Assembly: GCF_000585395.1 (NCBI RefSeq)
Contig: NZ_KK073875.1
Coordinates: forward strand, 248,001 to 312,000
DNA from: Saccharibacillus sacchari DSM 19268
GTDB lineage: Bacteria; Bacillota; Bacilli; Paenibacillales; Paenibacillaceae
Reading direction: 5' to 3'
Length of the DNA stretch: 64,000 nucleotides
Part shown: positions 8,615-17,038 of the stretch, in pieces
How the letters are laid out: each line of letters opens with the position of its first letter
How positions within the stretch are numbered: the first letter of the stretch is position 1
Position numbers and translations under genes: made by a program
The notes under the pieces: model-generated
Told to the model about the DNA's origin: nothing
Seen by the model: only the letters and a program-made list of their open reading frames with translations
Databases searched by the model: none

Positions 8615-8959
8615 ATGGAAAAACAAATTCAAGCACTGAACGAATGGTTGACAAGCAAAGTCGGACAGACCTTGCAGATTGAAAAGCAGGAAAGCGGCGA
8701 CACGGACATCGTTCATTTCGAGCTCCGCGAGATCGGTGAACGTTCACAAGACAATCCGGTCGACGATTATCTGGAGCGCGCGCTTCTGCTGCATGGGTCG
8801 GGAAGTATCGTGAACGGCGACGGCGAGTCTGTGCCTCTTCCCGGCGATACGTACGAGATTGTGCTGAACGAGCTTGAGATCGGGAAGCAAGATGACCGTC
8901 AGCTTTCTCTGAAAAATGACCGTGCGGATTATACGCTGAGTATCGACTTGCCGCATTAA
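8615..8959 (+). CDS. Hypothetical protein, small acidic
   Basis: 114 residues from the ATG at 8615, chosen because GGGTGG precedes it; an earlier ATG at 8561 has no good site. The sequence is hydrophilic with an amphipathic N-terminus (KQIQALNEWLTSKVG), many D/E residues and a C-terminal beta-like section. No signal peptide, membrane helix or known motif was recognised. It may share a transcript with the preceding membrane protein. Confidence 0.65.
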   Translation: MEKQIQALNEWLTSKVGQTLQIEKQESGDTDIVHFELREIGERSQDNPVDDYLERALLLHGSGSIVNGDGESVPLPGDTYEIVLNELEIGKQDDRQLSLKNDRADYTLSIDLPH

Positions 8960-9006
8960 CGGAACGATAGCACGCATAGCAGCCGCTCCATAGACACGAT
9001 TCAAAA

Positions 9007-9041
9007 AGCCCGCCTCTACTCGCTAACGAGTAAGACGGGCT
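9007..9041 (-). terminator. Terminator of abrB
   Basis: Inverted repeat AGCCCG...CGGGCT with an inner ACTCG/CGAGT stem, then a T run on the minus strand. It lies 39 bases behind the abrB stop. Confidence 0.75.
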
Positions 9042-9079
9042 CTATGATAATCGCTTAAAAGCGGATTGTATGAAAAGTC

Positions 9080-9343
9080 TTACTTGGCTTCCGAGCTTTG
9101 GTACAGTTCGATCAGTTCTTCGATTGCTGCTTTGCTGACCATTTTGCCTTTGAAGTATACGAGGTCTTCAGCTTCGCCGGTGAAGATACAAGTTGGAGCG
9201 TATTTTCTCAGGATGATGCGCTCTCCGTCAACGAAAATTTCCAGTCCGTCTTTGATGTCGATGCCCATCGTTCTACGAAGTTCAATCGGGATTACAACCC
9301 GTCCGAGTTCATCTACGCGTCTTACGATACCTGTTGCTTTCAT
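9080..9343 (-). CDS. abrB: AbrB family transition-state regulator
   Basis: 87 residues. The N-terminal swapped-hairpin DNA-binding domain is nearly canonical (MKATGIVRRVDELGRVVIPI, then ELRRTMGI), followed by the C-terminal multimerisation part containing CIFTGEAEDLVYFKGKMVS. AbrB-type proteins repress stationary-phase and sporulation genes. Abh is the closest alternative; sequence alone does not separate them. It has its own sigma-A promoter and terminator. Confidence 0.93.
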   Translation of the reverse strand: MKATGIVRRVDELGRVVIPIELRRTMGIDIKDGLEIFVDGERIILRKYAPTCIFTGEAEDLVYFKGKMVSKAAIEELIELYQSSEAK

Positions 9344-9432
9344 TGCTATAATTCCCCATTTCGATTAAAATGATAGTTGTCGACAAAAGATCGTCGTTAT
9401 TCGATATTATTCGACATTTTGTGCTTGCTTCT

Positions 9433-9461
9433 ACTGTACTCTCCTTTATATATCTTGTCAA
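9433..9461 (-). promoter_or_regulatory. Sigma-A promoter of abrB
   Basis: TTGACA (9456-9461), 17-base spacer, TACAGT (9433-9438), minus strand. The about 90-base leader after it is A/T-rich with repeated TCGA(A/C) words, a plausible autoregulatory AbrB region. Confidence 0.6.
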
Positions 9462-9507
9462 TATGGAAATTTATACTACGGTTAAATTTTTTAAATTTTT
9501 GTTAAAA

Positions 9508-9547
9508 AATAAAGTGAGACGCTTAATATGGGCGTTTCACTTTATTT
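9508..9547 (-). terminator. Terminator behind the GNAT gene at 9752
   Basis: AATAAAGTGAGACGC pairs with GCGTTTCACTTTATT (one G-T wobble), followed by a T-rich tail on the minus strand. Confidence 0.6.
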
Positions 9548-9621
9548 AGGCAGTCCGAATATCATTTTTCTGCTTTTTTCGCAAATCCAGTTTATATCAG
9601 GATTTGGAAAAGGTTTTCGTA

Positions 9622-9718
9622 CTTTGTCAACGTTAAAAGTAAGGTTACGCCCGTCTGAAACCCACCTAAAGCGTGCGTGTTTCAGCCAAACGTAATCCTC
9701 TGATTAAGAGTTGAAAGG
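9622..9718. repeat. Palindromic repeat family 1, copy 1
   Basis: 96-nt imperfect palindrome, mostly identical to the copy at 50438-50533, with the loop core ACCTAAAGCGTG and stems GGTTACGCC.../...ACGTAATCC. The right end AGAGTTGAAAG departs from the GTTGACAAG of copy 2, and another end-like CCTTGTCAACTCT follows at 9728-9740. It lies in the 409-base gap between abrB and the GNAT gene. Confidence 0.85.
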
Positions 9719-9751
9719 GTACCCGTACCTTGTCAACTCTAGCTGATTTCA

Positions 9752-10186
9752 TTAGGCACCAGTCTGTTCGATCAAGCTCGGACGGATCAGATGCAGCGTC
9801 GTTCCCGAACGGCCGGCTTCAATAAAGCCCAAACGCTGGTAATACTCGTAAACATCCGGTGCTTGTTCCGTAACGTCCACCACCAGTTCGCCTCGCTTCG
9901 CTACATGTTCGAGCAGCAGGTCGGAGATTCCCTGGCCTTGATAGTGAGGATGAACGACAAGCAGTTCCACTTTCGGCCCGTTCATTGCGATGAAACCCGT
10001 CAATTCTCCGCCGAAACGACTGCGTACTCCGTGCAGTTCCATCTTGTCGACAATGTTTTCCTGGAACAAATGGACATAGCCTTCAATATCGCCTGGATCG
10101 AGATCATACAACGTCCGATGCACCGAGATTAACCACATCTCTGTCAACCGGTCCTTGTGTTCTTCCGTACACGTAATGATTTGCAT
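9752..10186 (-). CDS. GNAT family N-acetyltransferase
   Basis: 144 residues from the ATG at 10186, which has AGGAGG 8 bases upstream; the longer upstream frame has no ribosome site. Acetyl-CoA-binding motif A appears as VELLVVHPHYQGQGISDLLLE (V-x-P-x-x-Q-G-Q-G-I), followed by the terminal YEYYQRLGF helix. The acetyl acceptor is unknown. The gene is followed by repeat copy 1 and then a terminator. Confidence 0.88.
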   Translation of the reverse strand: MQIITCTEEHKDRLTEMWLISVHRTLYDLDPGDIEGYVHLFQENIVDKMELHGVRSRFGGELTGFIAMNGPKVELLVVHPHYQGQGISDLLLEHVAKRGELVVDVTEQAPDVYEYYQRLGFIEAGRSGTTLHLIRPSLIEQTGA

Positions 10187-10434
10187 GCGTACATCCTCCT
10201 TTATCCGATTAGTCTTGCCTTTTCCAGTGACGCAATTTCTGTGCCAGTGGCGTCTTTCAACCGAGTGTCTTGTGGGCAAGCCTGTCGAGTAAACAAATTC
10301 TTCCGCGAACGCTTCGGGGATCGGCCCGAAAGTGCTCAAACAAAATGATATTTGAATAAATATAACACAAAAGTCGTTCGGCGTCTTGTGACGGTTTTGA
10401 CATAAATGATACGGCAATCATTCAAAATTTCAAA

Positions 10435-11472
10435 TTATTCTTCTACAGCCACGCCAAGGGCTTTATTTTTTTCTTTAAAACGATCATTGTGCGACGATAC
10501 ATAGGCAACCTTGGCCGCTTCCGGGTCGATATACAGTTTGGCGCTGTTTACGGCAAGCGCGGCATCGGTAAAAGCACCGGCGATCAGACGCAGTTTGCTA
10601 TCGTAACTCGCAAAATCCCCTGCTGCAAAAATGCCCGGAATATTCGTTTTGAGCTTGCCGTCGACGACCGCAACGCTGTCTTCCATATGCAGGCCCCATT
10701 CTTTTAACGGACCGTAATCGCTGGTGAGACCGTGATTGACGATAACGGCATCCACCTTCAGACGCTCGACTTGTTCCGATTCCATGTGCTTGATCGACAC
10801 TTCATCAATCCTCCGACCGTCGGAGCTGTGAAGTTCGCTGACCGCATGCAAACTCCGAACGTCGACCGACGATTCCTGCATCTTGAGCACATTTTTCTCA
10901 TGCCCCCAGAACTTGTCTCTTCGATGCACGATGGTCACATGAGCCGCGACGGGTTCAAGCTCGTTCGCCCAGTCTACTGCCGAGTTGCCGCCGCCAGAAA
11001 TTAATACATTCCGTCCGCGGAAAACGTCCATTTCCTGAACCGTGTAATGCAGATTGGTCACCTCGTAGCGATCGGCACCCTCAATCTCCAGTTTCGCCAT
11101 CTTCAAGATCCCGTAGCCGATGGCCAGCACGATAGTTTTGGTCCAGTGGCGTTCACCGGATGCTGTCGTCAGCACGAATGTTCCGTCCTCGCGGCGCGCC
11201 AGCCCGGTCACCTGCTGACCCAGCACGACCGTCGGATCGAAGGTACGCGCCTGCTGCTTCAGACCGGAGACCAGATTCTCGCACAATACCGGCGTCACTC
11301 CGCCTACGTCCCAGATCATCTTTTCCGGGTAGATCAGCATACGACCGCCCAGCTCGTCTTTCGCTTCGATTACCTTCGTCTTCATGTCGCGCATTCCGCT
11401 ATAGAAAGCCGCGTACATCCCTGCGGGACCTCCGCCGATAATGGTGACATCGTACAGTTCCAGCTCCTCCAT
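10435..11472 (-). CDS. Ferredoxin--NADP reductase (YumC/YcgT type)
   Basis: 345-residue flavoprotein of the thioredoxin-reductase-like FNR class. It has FAD motif [11 protein letters not shown] near the N-terminus, NADP motif [12 protein letters not shown] in the middle and FAD-closing [18 protein letters not shown] near the end. No CxxC redox pair occurs where thioredoxin reductases have one, which supports FNR. The ATG at 11472 is chosen over an upstream ATG because AAAGGAG precedes it. A near-consensus Fur box lies 23 bases upstream, so iron control is likely, as for the B. subtilis homologue YcgT. Confidence 0.9.
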   Translation of the reverse strand: MEELELYDVTIIGGGPAGMYAAFYSGMRDMKTKVIEAKDELGGRMLIYPEKMIWDVGGVTPVLCENLVSGLKQQARTFDPTVVLGQQVTGLARREDGTFVLTTASGERHWTKTIVLAIGYGILKMAKLEIEGADRYEVTNLHYTVQEMDVFRGRNVLISGGGNSAVDWANELEPVAAHVTIVHRRDKFWGHEKNVLKMQESSVDVRSLHAVSELHSSDGRRIDEVSIKHMESEQVERLKVDAVIVNHGLTSDYGPLKEWGLHMEDSVAVVDGKLKTNIPGIFAAGDFASYDSKLRLIAGAFTDAALAVNSAKLYIDPEAAKVAYVSSHNDRFKEKNKALGVAVEE

Positions 11473-11494
11473 CGTCGGTCTCCTTTGCTTGTTA

Positions 11495-11509
11495 TGATAT
11501 TGATTCTCA
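11495..11509 (-). promoter_or_regulatory. Candidate Fur box ahead of the FNR gene
   Basis: TGATATTGATTCTCA matches the 7-1-7 Fur consensus TGATAATnATTATCA at 12 of 14 informative positions. It sits between the expected promoter and the ribosome site. Confidence 0.55.
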
Positions 11510-11570
11510 TTTTCAAACATTTTAAACGATAAGCCCTTTGCTTCGCAAGTTGGTTTTTGTAAATTTGCTG

Positions 11571-11608
11571 CAAAAAAGCCCGCTTTCGGATCAAGCCACG
11601 AAAACGGG
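11571..11608 (-). terminator. Terminator of the ABC exporter operon
   Basis: CCCGTTTTCG and CGAAAGCGGG form the stem, with CTTTTTTG following on the minus strand, 26 bases after the stop at 11634. Confidence 0.75.
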
Positions 11609-11633
11609 AAAAGGAGTATAGGATCACAAAAGT

Positions 11634-13496
11634 TTAGCCGGATCGCTTAAATTGACTCGTATAAAGCTCGTAATAGAGGCCTTTGGCTGCAATCAATTCT
11701 TCGTGCGTGCCTTGCTCTTCGGCTCTTCCTCCATTCATGAAAAGAATCCGGTCAGCATCGCGGATGGTACTGAGGCGGTGAGCAATCACGAAGCTGGTAC
11801 GCCCCTGCATCAGACTGCGCATCGCTTCTTGAATATGCATCTCCGTTCGCGTGTCGATGCTGCTGGTCGCTTCATCGAGAATAAGAATAGCCGGGTCTGC
11901 CAGTACGGCACGAGCAATGGTGAGCAATTGGCGCTGACCATGACTGAGATTGGAGCCCCCCATGGTGAGCGGCGTATCGTAACCTTTCGGCAGTGCACGA
12001 ATGAAGGCGTCCGCATTGGCCAGCTCTGCCGCGCGCTCGATTTCTGCATTCGATGCCTCCAGGCGCCCATAGCGAATGTTGTCACGAATGCTCCCTGCGA
12101 AGACGTAGGCGTCCTGAAGAACCATCCCTACATTGCGCCGCAGATCATTTTTATCCAGCTCGCGAATATCTTGTCCGTCAATCGTAATTCGGCCCGAAGA
12201 AATCTCGTAGAATCGAGTCAGTAGATTAACGATGGTCGTCTTGCCTGCACCGGTCGGCCCGACTAACGCAATCTTTTGCCCGGGCTTGGCACGGAAAGTG
12301 ACGTCCTGCAAAATAGGCTGTTCCGGCTTATAGGCGAACGATACCCGTTCAAACGCCACTTCGCCGCGCATCGAACGTCCGTCAAGCGAAAGGCCTTTTA
12401 TTTCATATTCCGTGTCCAAATCCAGAATCTCGAACACTCGCTCCGCGCCGGCGACGCCCGATTGAATAAGATTATATTGATTCGCCAGATCGCTGATCGG
12501 ACGACCGAACTGACGGGAATAATTCAGGAAGCTGACAATAATCCCGACCGTCGTCCAATCTTTCCATACCATCCAACCGCCGACTGCCGCAATCAGAGCA
12601 AAGTTGACGTTGTTCAGCATATTCATGACCGGACCTACCAGGCCCGAGACGATTTGCGCTTTGATGGCTGCTTTATTCAGCTTGCCGTTGATGGCCCCGA
12701 ATTCCTTCTGCATCGCTTGTTCACGCCGGAAAATCTGCACCGTACGCTGACCGCCGACCGATTCTTCGATCAGGCCGTTCAGCGCGCCGAGATGCTCCTG
12801 CTGCGCTTTGAAGTTCTGCCGAGTCACGCCGCCGATCGTCCGCGTCGCAAGCATCACGAGCGGAATCGTGATCAGACTCAATAATGTTAGCCACACGTTC
12901 AGGCTTAACATCAAGATCAAGGAACCCACGACCACGATCAAGCTTGTGAGCATCTGCGTGACGGTCTGATTCAAGCCGTTCGATACGTTCTCGATATCGT
13001 TCGTATTGCGGCTCATCAGCTCGCCGTGCGTACGCGTATCGAAAAAGGAGACCGGAAGCTGCTGATACTTGCGAAACAGATCCCCGCGCAGCGATTGCAG
13101 CATCCGTTGGGCGACGCCGGTCATGACGTAGGCCTGAAGCCATGAGGAGACCGCTCCTCCTGAGTATAGGCCGAGCAGCAAAATACATAGCCCCAGCAGC
13201 CCTTCAGAACGTCCCGGCGCAATAAGTCGGTCAATCGCGACGCCCAGCAAATAAGGGCTGATCATCGTCACCAACGCCGCGACAGCAGTTAGCACATAGA
13301 CCAGAATCAAACCGGCACGCTGCTGATTCAAATAAGCCCACAACCGGCGAATCGTAGCTCCGGTATTCCGAGCGCGCTCCTTGGGGCCCGGAACACCGCG
13401 TCCCGGCCCTCCTGGTCCAGGCATAGCTAACCCGCCGGGAAGCTTATTGGGATCACGGCTGGATTCACGATGTTCTCCCTGTTCTTCTTTAGGCAT
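11634..13496 (-). CDS. Heterodimeric ABC exporter, half B (permease-ATPase fusion)
   Basis: 620 residues: a charged, Gly/Pro-rich N-terminus ([14 protein letters not shown]), six membrane helices (about 45-330), then an ATPase with GPTGAGKT (Walker A), LSHGQRQ (signature) and [10 protein letters not shown] (Walker B). The ATG at 13496 overlaps the stop of the upstream half-transporter by 8 bases, so the subunits are made in coupled amounts; a GTG at 13514 is the less likely start. It resembles YfiC/BmrD-type multidrug exporter halves. The substrate is unknown. Confidence 0.9.
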   Translation of the reverse strand: MPKEEQGEHRESSRDPNKLPGGLAMPGPGGPGRGVPGPKERARNTGATIRRLWAYLNQQRAGLILVYVLTAVAALVTMISPYLLGVAIDRLIAPGRSEGLLGLCILLLGLYSGGAVSSWLQAYVMTGVAQRMLQSLRGDLFRKYQQLPVSFFDTRTHGELMSRNTNDIENVSNGLNQTVTQMLTSLIVVVGSLILMLSLNVWLTLLSLITIPLVMLATRTIGGVTRQNFKAQQEHLGALNGLIEESVGGQRTVQIFRREQAMQKEFGAINGKLNKAAIKAQIVSGLVGPVMNMLNNVNFALIAAVGGWMVWKDWTTVGIIVSFLNYSRQFGRPISDLANQYNLIQSGVAGAERVFEILDLDTEYEIKGLSLDGRSMRGEVAFERVSFAYKPEQPILQDVTFRAKPGQKIALVGPTGAGKTTIVNLLTRFYEISSGRITIDGQDIRELDKNDLRRNVGMVLQDAYVFAGSIRDNIRYGRLEASNAEIERAAELANADAFIRALPKGYDTPLTMGGSNLSHGQRQLLTIARAVLADPAILILDEATSSIDTRTEMHIQEAMRSLMQGRTSFVIAHRLSTIRDADRILFMNGGRAEEQGTHEELIAAKGLYYELYTSQFKRSG

Positions 13497-15225
13497 AAAC
13501 TTCGCTCCCTTCACTGACTTGGGAACGATAAATCTCCCGGTAGATCTCGCTATCTTGTATCAACTCATTATGCGTGCCGATTGCCGCAACAGCGCCGCGA
13601 TCCATAACGAGAATCAGATCCGCGCCTTGAACCGCCGAGATCCGCTGCGCGATAATCAGCTTGGTCGTTCCGCTCATTTCCCGTTCCAACGCACTGCGAA
13701 TTTTCGATTCCGTCGTCAGATCGACCGCGCTCGTACTGTCATCCAGAATCAGCACCGCAGGCCGCATCAACAGCGCGCGGGCAATCGCAATCCGCTGTTT
13801 CTGTCCGCCGGACAAATTAATGCCTTTTTGCCCCAGTTTCGTGGCGTAGCCGTCCGGCATGCGTTCAATAAACTCGTGCGCTTGCGCCGATTGAGCTGCG
13901 CGCTCCACTTCCGCGTCTGTCGCTTCCGGACGGCCGAAACGAATATTGTCCGCAATGCTTCCGCTGAACAAATTCGCTTCTTGAAGCACCACCCCAACCT
14001 TTTCTCGAAGCGAAGACAGTTCAAGCTCCGATACAGGCGCCCCGTCAACACGGACCTCGCCCGAACGCGGATCGTAGAGGCGAGGGATTAGGCTGATCAA
14101 AGACGTTTTGCCCGATCCCGTTGCTCCTAAAATCCCCAATGTTTGTCCCGGCAGCACAGTAAAGGAGATGTCGCGTAAAGCCAACTCGCCTTTTTCTTTT
14201 CCGTAACCGAAAGAAACATGCTCAAAGTCAACGCGTCCGCCCGTCTGGCTAGCTTGATGGGAATCGACCGGATTTTCAATATCGGGACGTTCGTCGAATA
14301 CTTCGTTCACGCGGTCGGCCGAGGCTTTAGCGCGCGAGATAAAGGTCAGAATCATGCCGATCGACAGCATGGAGGACAACATCTGCGTCACATAGTTGAT
14401 ATAGGCGACCAGTTCACCCACAGCCAAGTCCCCCGAACGATTCAACGCTCCTCCGTACCAGAGTACCGCGATGATGCTGATGTTCAGAATCAACGTCATA
14501 ATCGGCATATTCAGAGCCATAATGCGCATACCGCGCGTCATCACGGACGTATAATCGCGATTGACCTCACCAAAGCGTTCTTCTTCATAGTCCGAACGAA
14601 CAAACGCCTTCACCACGCGAATCCCGTTCAAATTTTCCTGCAAGCGGCCGTTTACGCTATCCAATCTTTTCTGCACGTCGGCAAACATCGGGAGCGAGAA
14701 GCGAACGAGAAAAAAAAGAAACACAAATAATAACGGAACCGATACGGCGAGAATCAACGTCAGCTTGGCATTGATCGTCACCGCCATGATCAAGCTGCCC
14801 ACGATCAGCATCGGCGAACGGACAAACATGCGCAGCAGCATCTGCACAAACGTCTGAAGCTGCGTGACGTCGTTCGTAATCCGCGTAATCAACGTCCCCG
14901 TCGGCAGATTGTCCAGATTGCGAAAAGATAAAGACTGCACTTTGCCGAACAGAGAACCCCGAAGATCACGGCCGAAATTTTGCGAAGCGATACTTGAATA
15001 AATGGTACAGCCGACGCCTCCGATTACACCCAATAGCGCAACGCCCAACATCAACAGCCCGGTTCGCTGAATTTCTCCCCCATCTCCTGCAGCGATTCCG
15101 TCATCGACAATCCGTTGAAGCAGCTTCGGCTGCATCAAATCCATACATACCTCCAGCACCATAAAAAGCGGCGCCAGCAACGCAGGAAGCCAATACGGCT
15201 TTAAGTATTTTCCCAAACGCCACAT
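13489..15225 (-). CDS. Heterodimeric ABC exporter, half A (permease-ATPase fusion)
   Basis: 578 residues with six N-terminal membrane helices and a C-terminal ATPase: GATGSGKT (Walker A), NLSGGQKQR (signature) and VLILDDSTSAVD. Aspartate replaces the catalytic glutamate after Walker B (LDDSTSA versus LDEATSS in half B), the usual mark of the degenerate site of heterodimeric exporters (YfiB/BmrC type). The ATG directly follows the stop of the small charged protein upstream, with no gap, which implies coupled translation. Confidence 0.92.
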   Translation of the reverse strand: MWRLGKYLKPYWLPALLAPLFMVLEVCMDLMQPKLLQRIVDDGIAAGDGGEIQRTGLLMLGVALLGVIGGVGCTIYSSIASQNFGRDLRGSLFGKVQSLSFRNLDNLPTGTLITRITNDVTQLQTFVQMLLRMFVRSPMLIVGSLIMAVTINAKLTLILAVSVPLLFVFLFFLVRFSLPMFADVQKRLDSVNGRLQENLNGIRVVKAFVRSDYEEERFGEVNRDYTSVMTRGMRIMALNMPIMTLILNISIIAVLWYGGALNRSGDLAVGELVAYINYVTQMLSSMLSIGMILTFISRAKASADRVNEVFDERPDIENPVDSHQASQTGGRVDFEHVSFGYGKEKGELALRDISFTVLPGQTLGILGATGSGKTSLISLIPRLYDPRSGEVRVDGAPVSELELSSLREKVGVVLQEANLFSGSIADNIRFGRPEATDAEVERAAQSAQAHEFIERMPDGYATKLGQKGINLSGGQKQRIAIARALLMRPAVLILDDSTSAVDLTTESKIRSALEREMSGTTKLIIAQRISAVQGADLILVMDRGAVAAIGTHNELIQDSEIYREIYRSQVSEGSEVYA

Positions 15226-15675
15226 TTAGTTCCCGGCCTCCCCGCGATCAGAAGCCTTCGATTGCCCCAATCCCGACTCGTCTTTTGTCATCTCGCCGCT
15301 CTCCGCTTCTTGCCGAGAATCATGAACGCCTTCTTGCTCCGACTCCCGCTGCTCACCATGCCGACTCCCTCGACCGTGCCCCCGGCGTCCTCGACGTTCC
15401 CCTTGACCACGTTCGCACCCTTCCGGTTTCTCGTGCAGTTCAAATACCTGAATAAACTCGCGAATAATCCCGTCTACTGCTTTCAATTCCCCTGCAATCA
15501 CAGGACGAATGCTTTCAAATCCATTCTCTTCAAGCTGCGCGGCCAACGTCTCTCTTTTCAGCTCCAGTCGCTCCAAAAAATGCAGCGCCCTTCCTCTGCG
15601 AAACGTCTGCGCCCCTTCCGCTCGCCCATCGGACTTTGCTTTTCTTCCCGGACCCCGTTCTTTATCTTCGTCCAT
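15226..15675 (-). CDS. Small charged protein coupled to the ABC exporter; function unknown
   Basis: 149 residues, not recognised as a named family. The ends are low-complexity and highly charged (C-terminal half rich in E, R, G, H, Q). The centre is an ordered helical block, FRRGRALHFLERLELKRE to VIAGELKAVDGIIREFIQVF, that looks like a helix-turn-helix-sized or coiled-coil unit. Its stop codon abuts the exporter ATG. This suggests a regulator or accessory subunit of the exporter, but that is inference. A dyad overlaps its promoter. Confidence 0.7.
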   Translation of the reverse strand: MDEDKERGPGRKAKSDGRAEGAQTFRRGRALHFLERLELKRETLAAQLEENGFESIRPVIAGELKAVDGIIREFIQVFELHEKPEGCERGQGERRGRRGHGRGSRHGEQRESEQEGVHDSRQEAESGEMTKDESGLGQSKASDRGEAGN

Positions 15676-15704
15676 ATCATTGCCTCGCCTTCATCATTAT
15701 CTGG

Positions 15705-15760
15705 TTGTATGCTTATGTATACAAATGTATTCACTATTTAATCAATTGTCAATATTGACA
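15705..15760. promoter_or_regulatory. Two dyads overlapping the exporter promoter (candidate operators)
   Basis: TGTCAATATTGACA (15747-15760) is a perfect 14-bp palindrome covering the -35 box. TTGTAT-N8-ATACAA (15705-15724) lies just downstream of the -10 box. Both fit a dimeric repressor of MarR/TetR size. No such regulator gene is adjacent. Confidence 0.45.
15724..15752 (-). promoter_or_regulatory. Promoter of the exporter operon
   Basis: TTGACA (15747-15752), 17-base spacer, TACATT (15724-15729), minus strand, about 48 bases before the first gene. Confidence 0.55.
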
Positions 15761-15858
15761 TAACGAAAAAGATAGCAAACTGTCTAAAACAGCAAGCGAA
15801 CAAGACCGAGAACGCTTTCTTGGTCTACCAAACGAGGAAAAGAAATCTCCATAAAAAA

Positions 15859-15892
15859 GAAACCCAGCGTTCCATATGGACGCTGGGTTTCT
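15859..15892. terminator. Hairpin terminator 2 behind fur
   Basis: AGAAACCCAGCG and CGCTGGGTTTCT form a 12-bp stem with A/T runs on both sides. Confidence 0.6.
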
Positions 15893-15895
15893 CGA

Positions 15896-15927
15896 AAATA
15901 GGGACGGCCTTCGAGCCGTCCCTATTT
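15896..15927. terminator. Hairpin terminator 1 behind fur
   Basis: AAATAGGGACGGC and GCCGTCCCTATTT form a perfect 13-bp stem with loop CTTCGA. It can work in either direction and is probably the end of the fur transcript after a long 3' region. Confidence 0.7.
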
Positions 15928-15953
15928 TACTTTACAATTCTATTTGCAGAAGC

Positions 15954-16148
15954 CTAGGGCGTGTCTTCAAACCTGCCAACGTGCATCTTTTACCGCCTTT
16001 TCGCCCTGCACCGAATTCGTACCTAAAGCGTGTACGATTCCGGCAACGCAGCGTCACTTTCCCTTGACGTGCCCCGGCACGCCTTCAGAAAAGTTCCTTG
16101 TTCAGCACGAAAATTCGGCAAAATCCTTATTTAAATCTAATTCAACTT
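15954..16148. repeat. Incomplete copy of the 164-bp inverted-repeat element
   Basis: It starts with TAGGGCGTGT like the complete element at 60374 and shares the inner segments around TGCATCTT, CCTTTTCGCCCT and GACGTGCCCCGGCACGCC, but the opposite terminal repeat is missing. It also carries CCTAAAGCGTGTACG, resembling both the loop core of repeat family 1 and a decayed element end. Instead of its own end it runs into the 3'-UTR repeat behind fur. Confidence 0.7.
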
Positions 16149-16193
16149 TTCCGAGTGAGACAGCGCCTTGAACGAATTTTCCCCGCAGCGCCT
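16149..16193 (-). repeat. Structured 3'-UTR repeat, copy C (half copy) behind fur
   Basis: The minus-strand segment from GCTGCGGGG through AATTCGTTCAA to CTGTCTCACTCGGAAA matches the 5' half of the copies at 26894 and 35855. It begins 14 bases after the fur stop codon, in the sense direction. Confidence 0.75.
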
Positions 16194-16207
16194 CAGCTTA
16201 TACTTAT

Positions 16208-16687
16208 TTACGAAGCGTTCTCCCGATGCCGATGGCAATCCCCGTGCTTACAAGAGGAGAATGTCCCGATAAAGTCAAGGCGATGGTCCGACACATTGAA
16301 GCCATATTCGCGCTTCACGCGCTGCTCCAGTTCGCTCAACCAGTCATCTTGAATTTCTTCCACTTCGCCGCAGATCGAGCAGATCATGTGATGGTGCATA
16401 TGCTCGTGATCCTCGCTGCGCAGATCGAAGCGGGCTACGCCGTCGCCGAAATTCATTTTTTCCACCAAATGAAGTTCGGTCAATAACTCCAGCGTCCGGT
16501 ATACCGTTGCCAAGCCAATCTCCGGAAAACGTGTCTTCACCCGCATATATACATCCTCGGCGCTCATATGGTCACGTTCATGCTCCAACAGAACACGCAT
16601 CGTCGCTTCGCGCTGAATAGTCGATTTATACCCTTTTGATATCATTTGCTGCTTCATCGATTTCAATTGTTCTTCCACGCTAATCAC
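16208..16687 (-). CDS. fur: Ferric uptake regulator Fur
   Basis: 159 residues with the winged-helix core (QREATMRVLLEHERDHMSAE, then GLATVYRTLELLTE) and the dimerisation/metal domain with HEHMHHHMICSICGEVEEI. This matches Fur of Bacillus more closely than PerR or Zur. The CxxC of the structural zinc site (CSIC) is present, but the second cysteine pair is changed to CKHGDC near a His-rich end. A Fur-like box upstream suggests autoregulation. A structured repeat lies immediately after the stop. Confidence 0.9.
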   Translation of the reverse strand: MISVEEQLKSMKQQMISKGYKSTIQREATMRVLLEHERDHMSAEDVYMRVKTRFPEIGLATVYRTLELLTELHLVEKMNFGDGVARFDLRSEDHEHMHHHMICSICGEVEEIQDDWLSELEQRVKREYGFNVSDHRLDFIGTFSSCKHGDCHRHRENAS

Positions 16688-16759
16688 TAGATTACAACCT
16701 CCTTTGAGCTTCTATGCTGTCTGTTCACCGCTCAGTCGGCTTTCCGCTTTAATGTTTAA

Positions 16760-16774
16760 TTAGAATGATTATAA
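16760..16774 (-). promoter_or_regulatory. Candidate Fur box upstream of fur
   Basis: TTAGAATGATTATAA matches the 7-1-7 Fur consensus at 11 of 14 positions in the A/T-rich region about 75 bases before the fur start. The rest of the 16688-17038 gap shows no gene that can be supported. Confidence 0.4.
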
Positions 16775-17038
16775 TTTAATAATAACGCAAATCGTTACAA
16801 TGCGCAAAGATTTTTATCACAGCTTCGGCAGCGATCTTTCATATTCCTTCTTATTTATATGGAGAAACGCGCAAAATAAGCGAAACGCAGGCGATGGAAA
16901 TTACTTCGATCGCGCGCGAATCGCTTTTGTTTTCTTCTAACGGACAAGATGATGGTTCGTTCAGCACGGATACCTTTTCCTATCGAACTTCATTCGACTT
17001 CGATATCTGCCCGGCACGTACATTGGTCCGCGACATGA

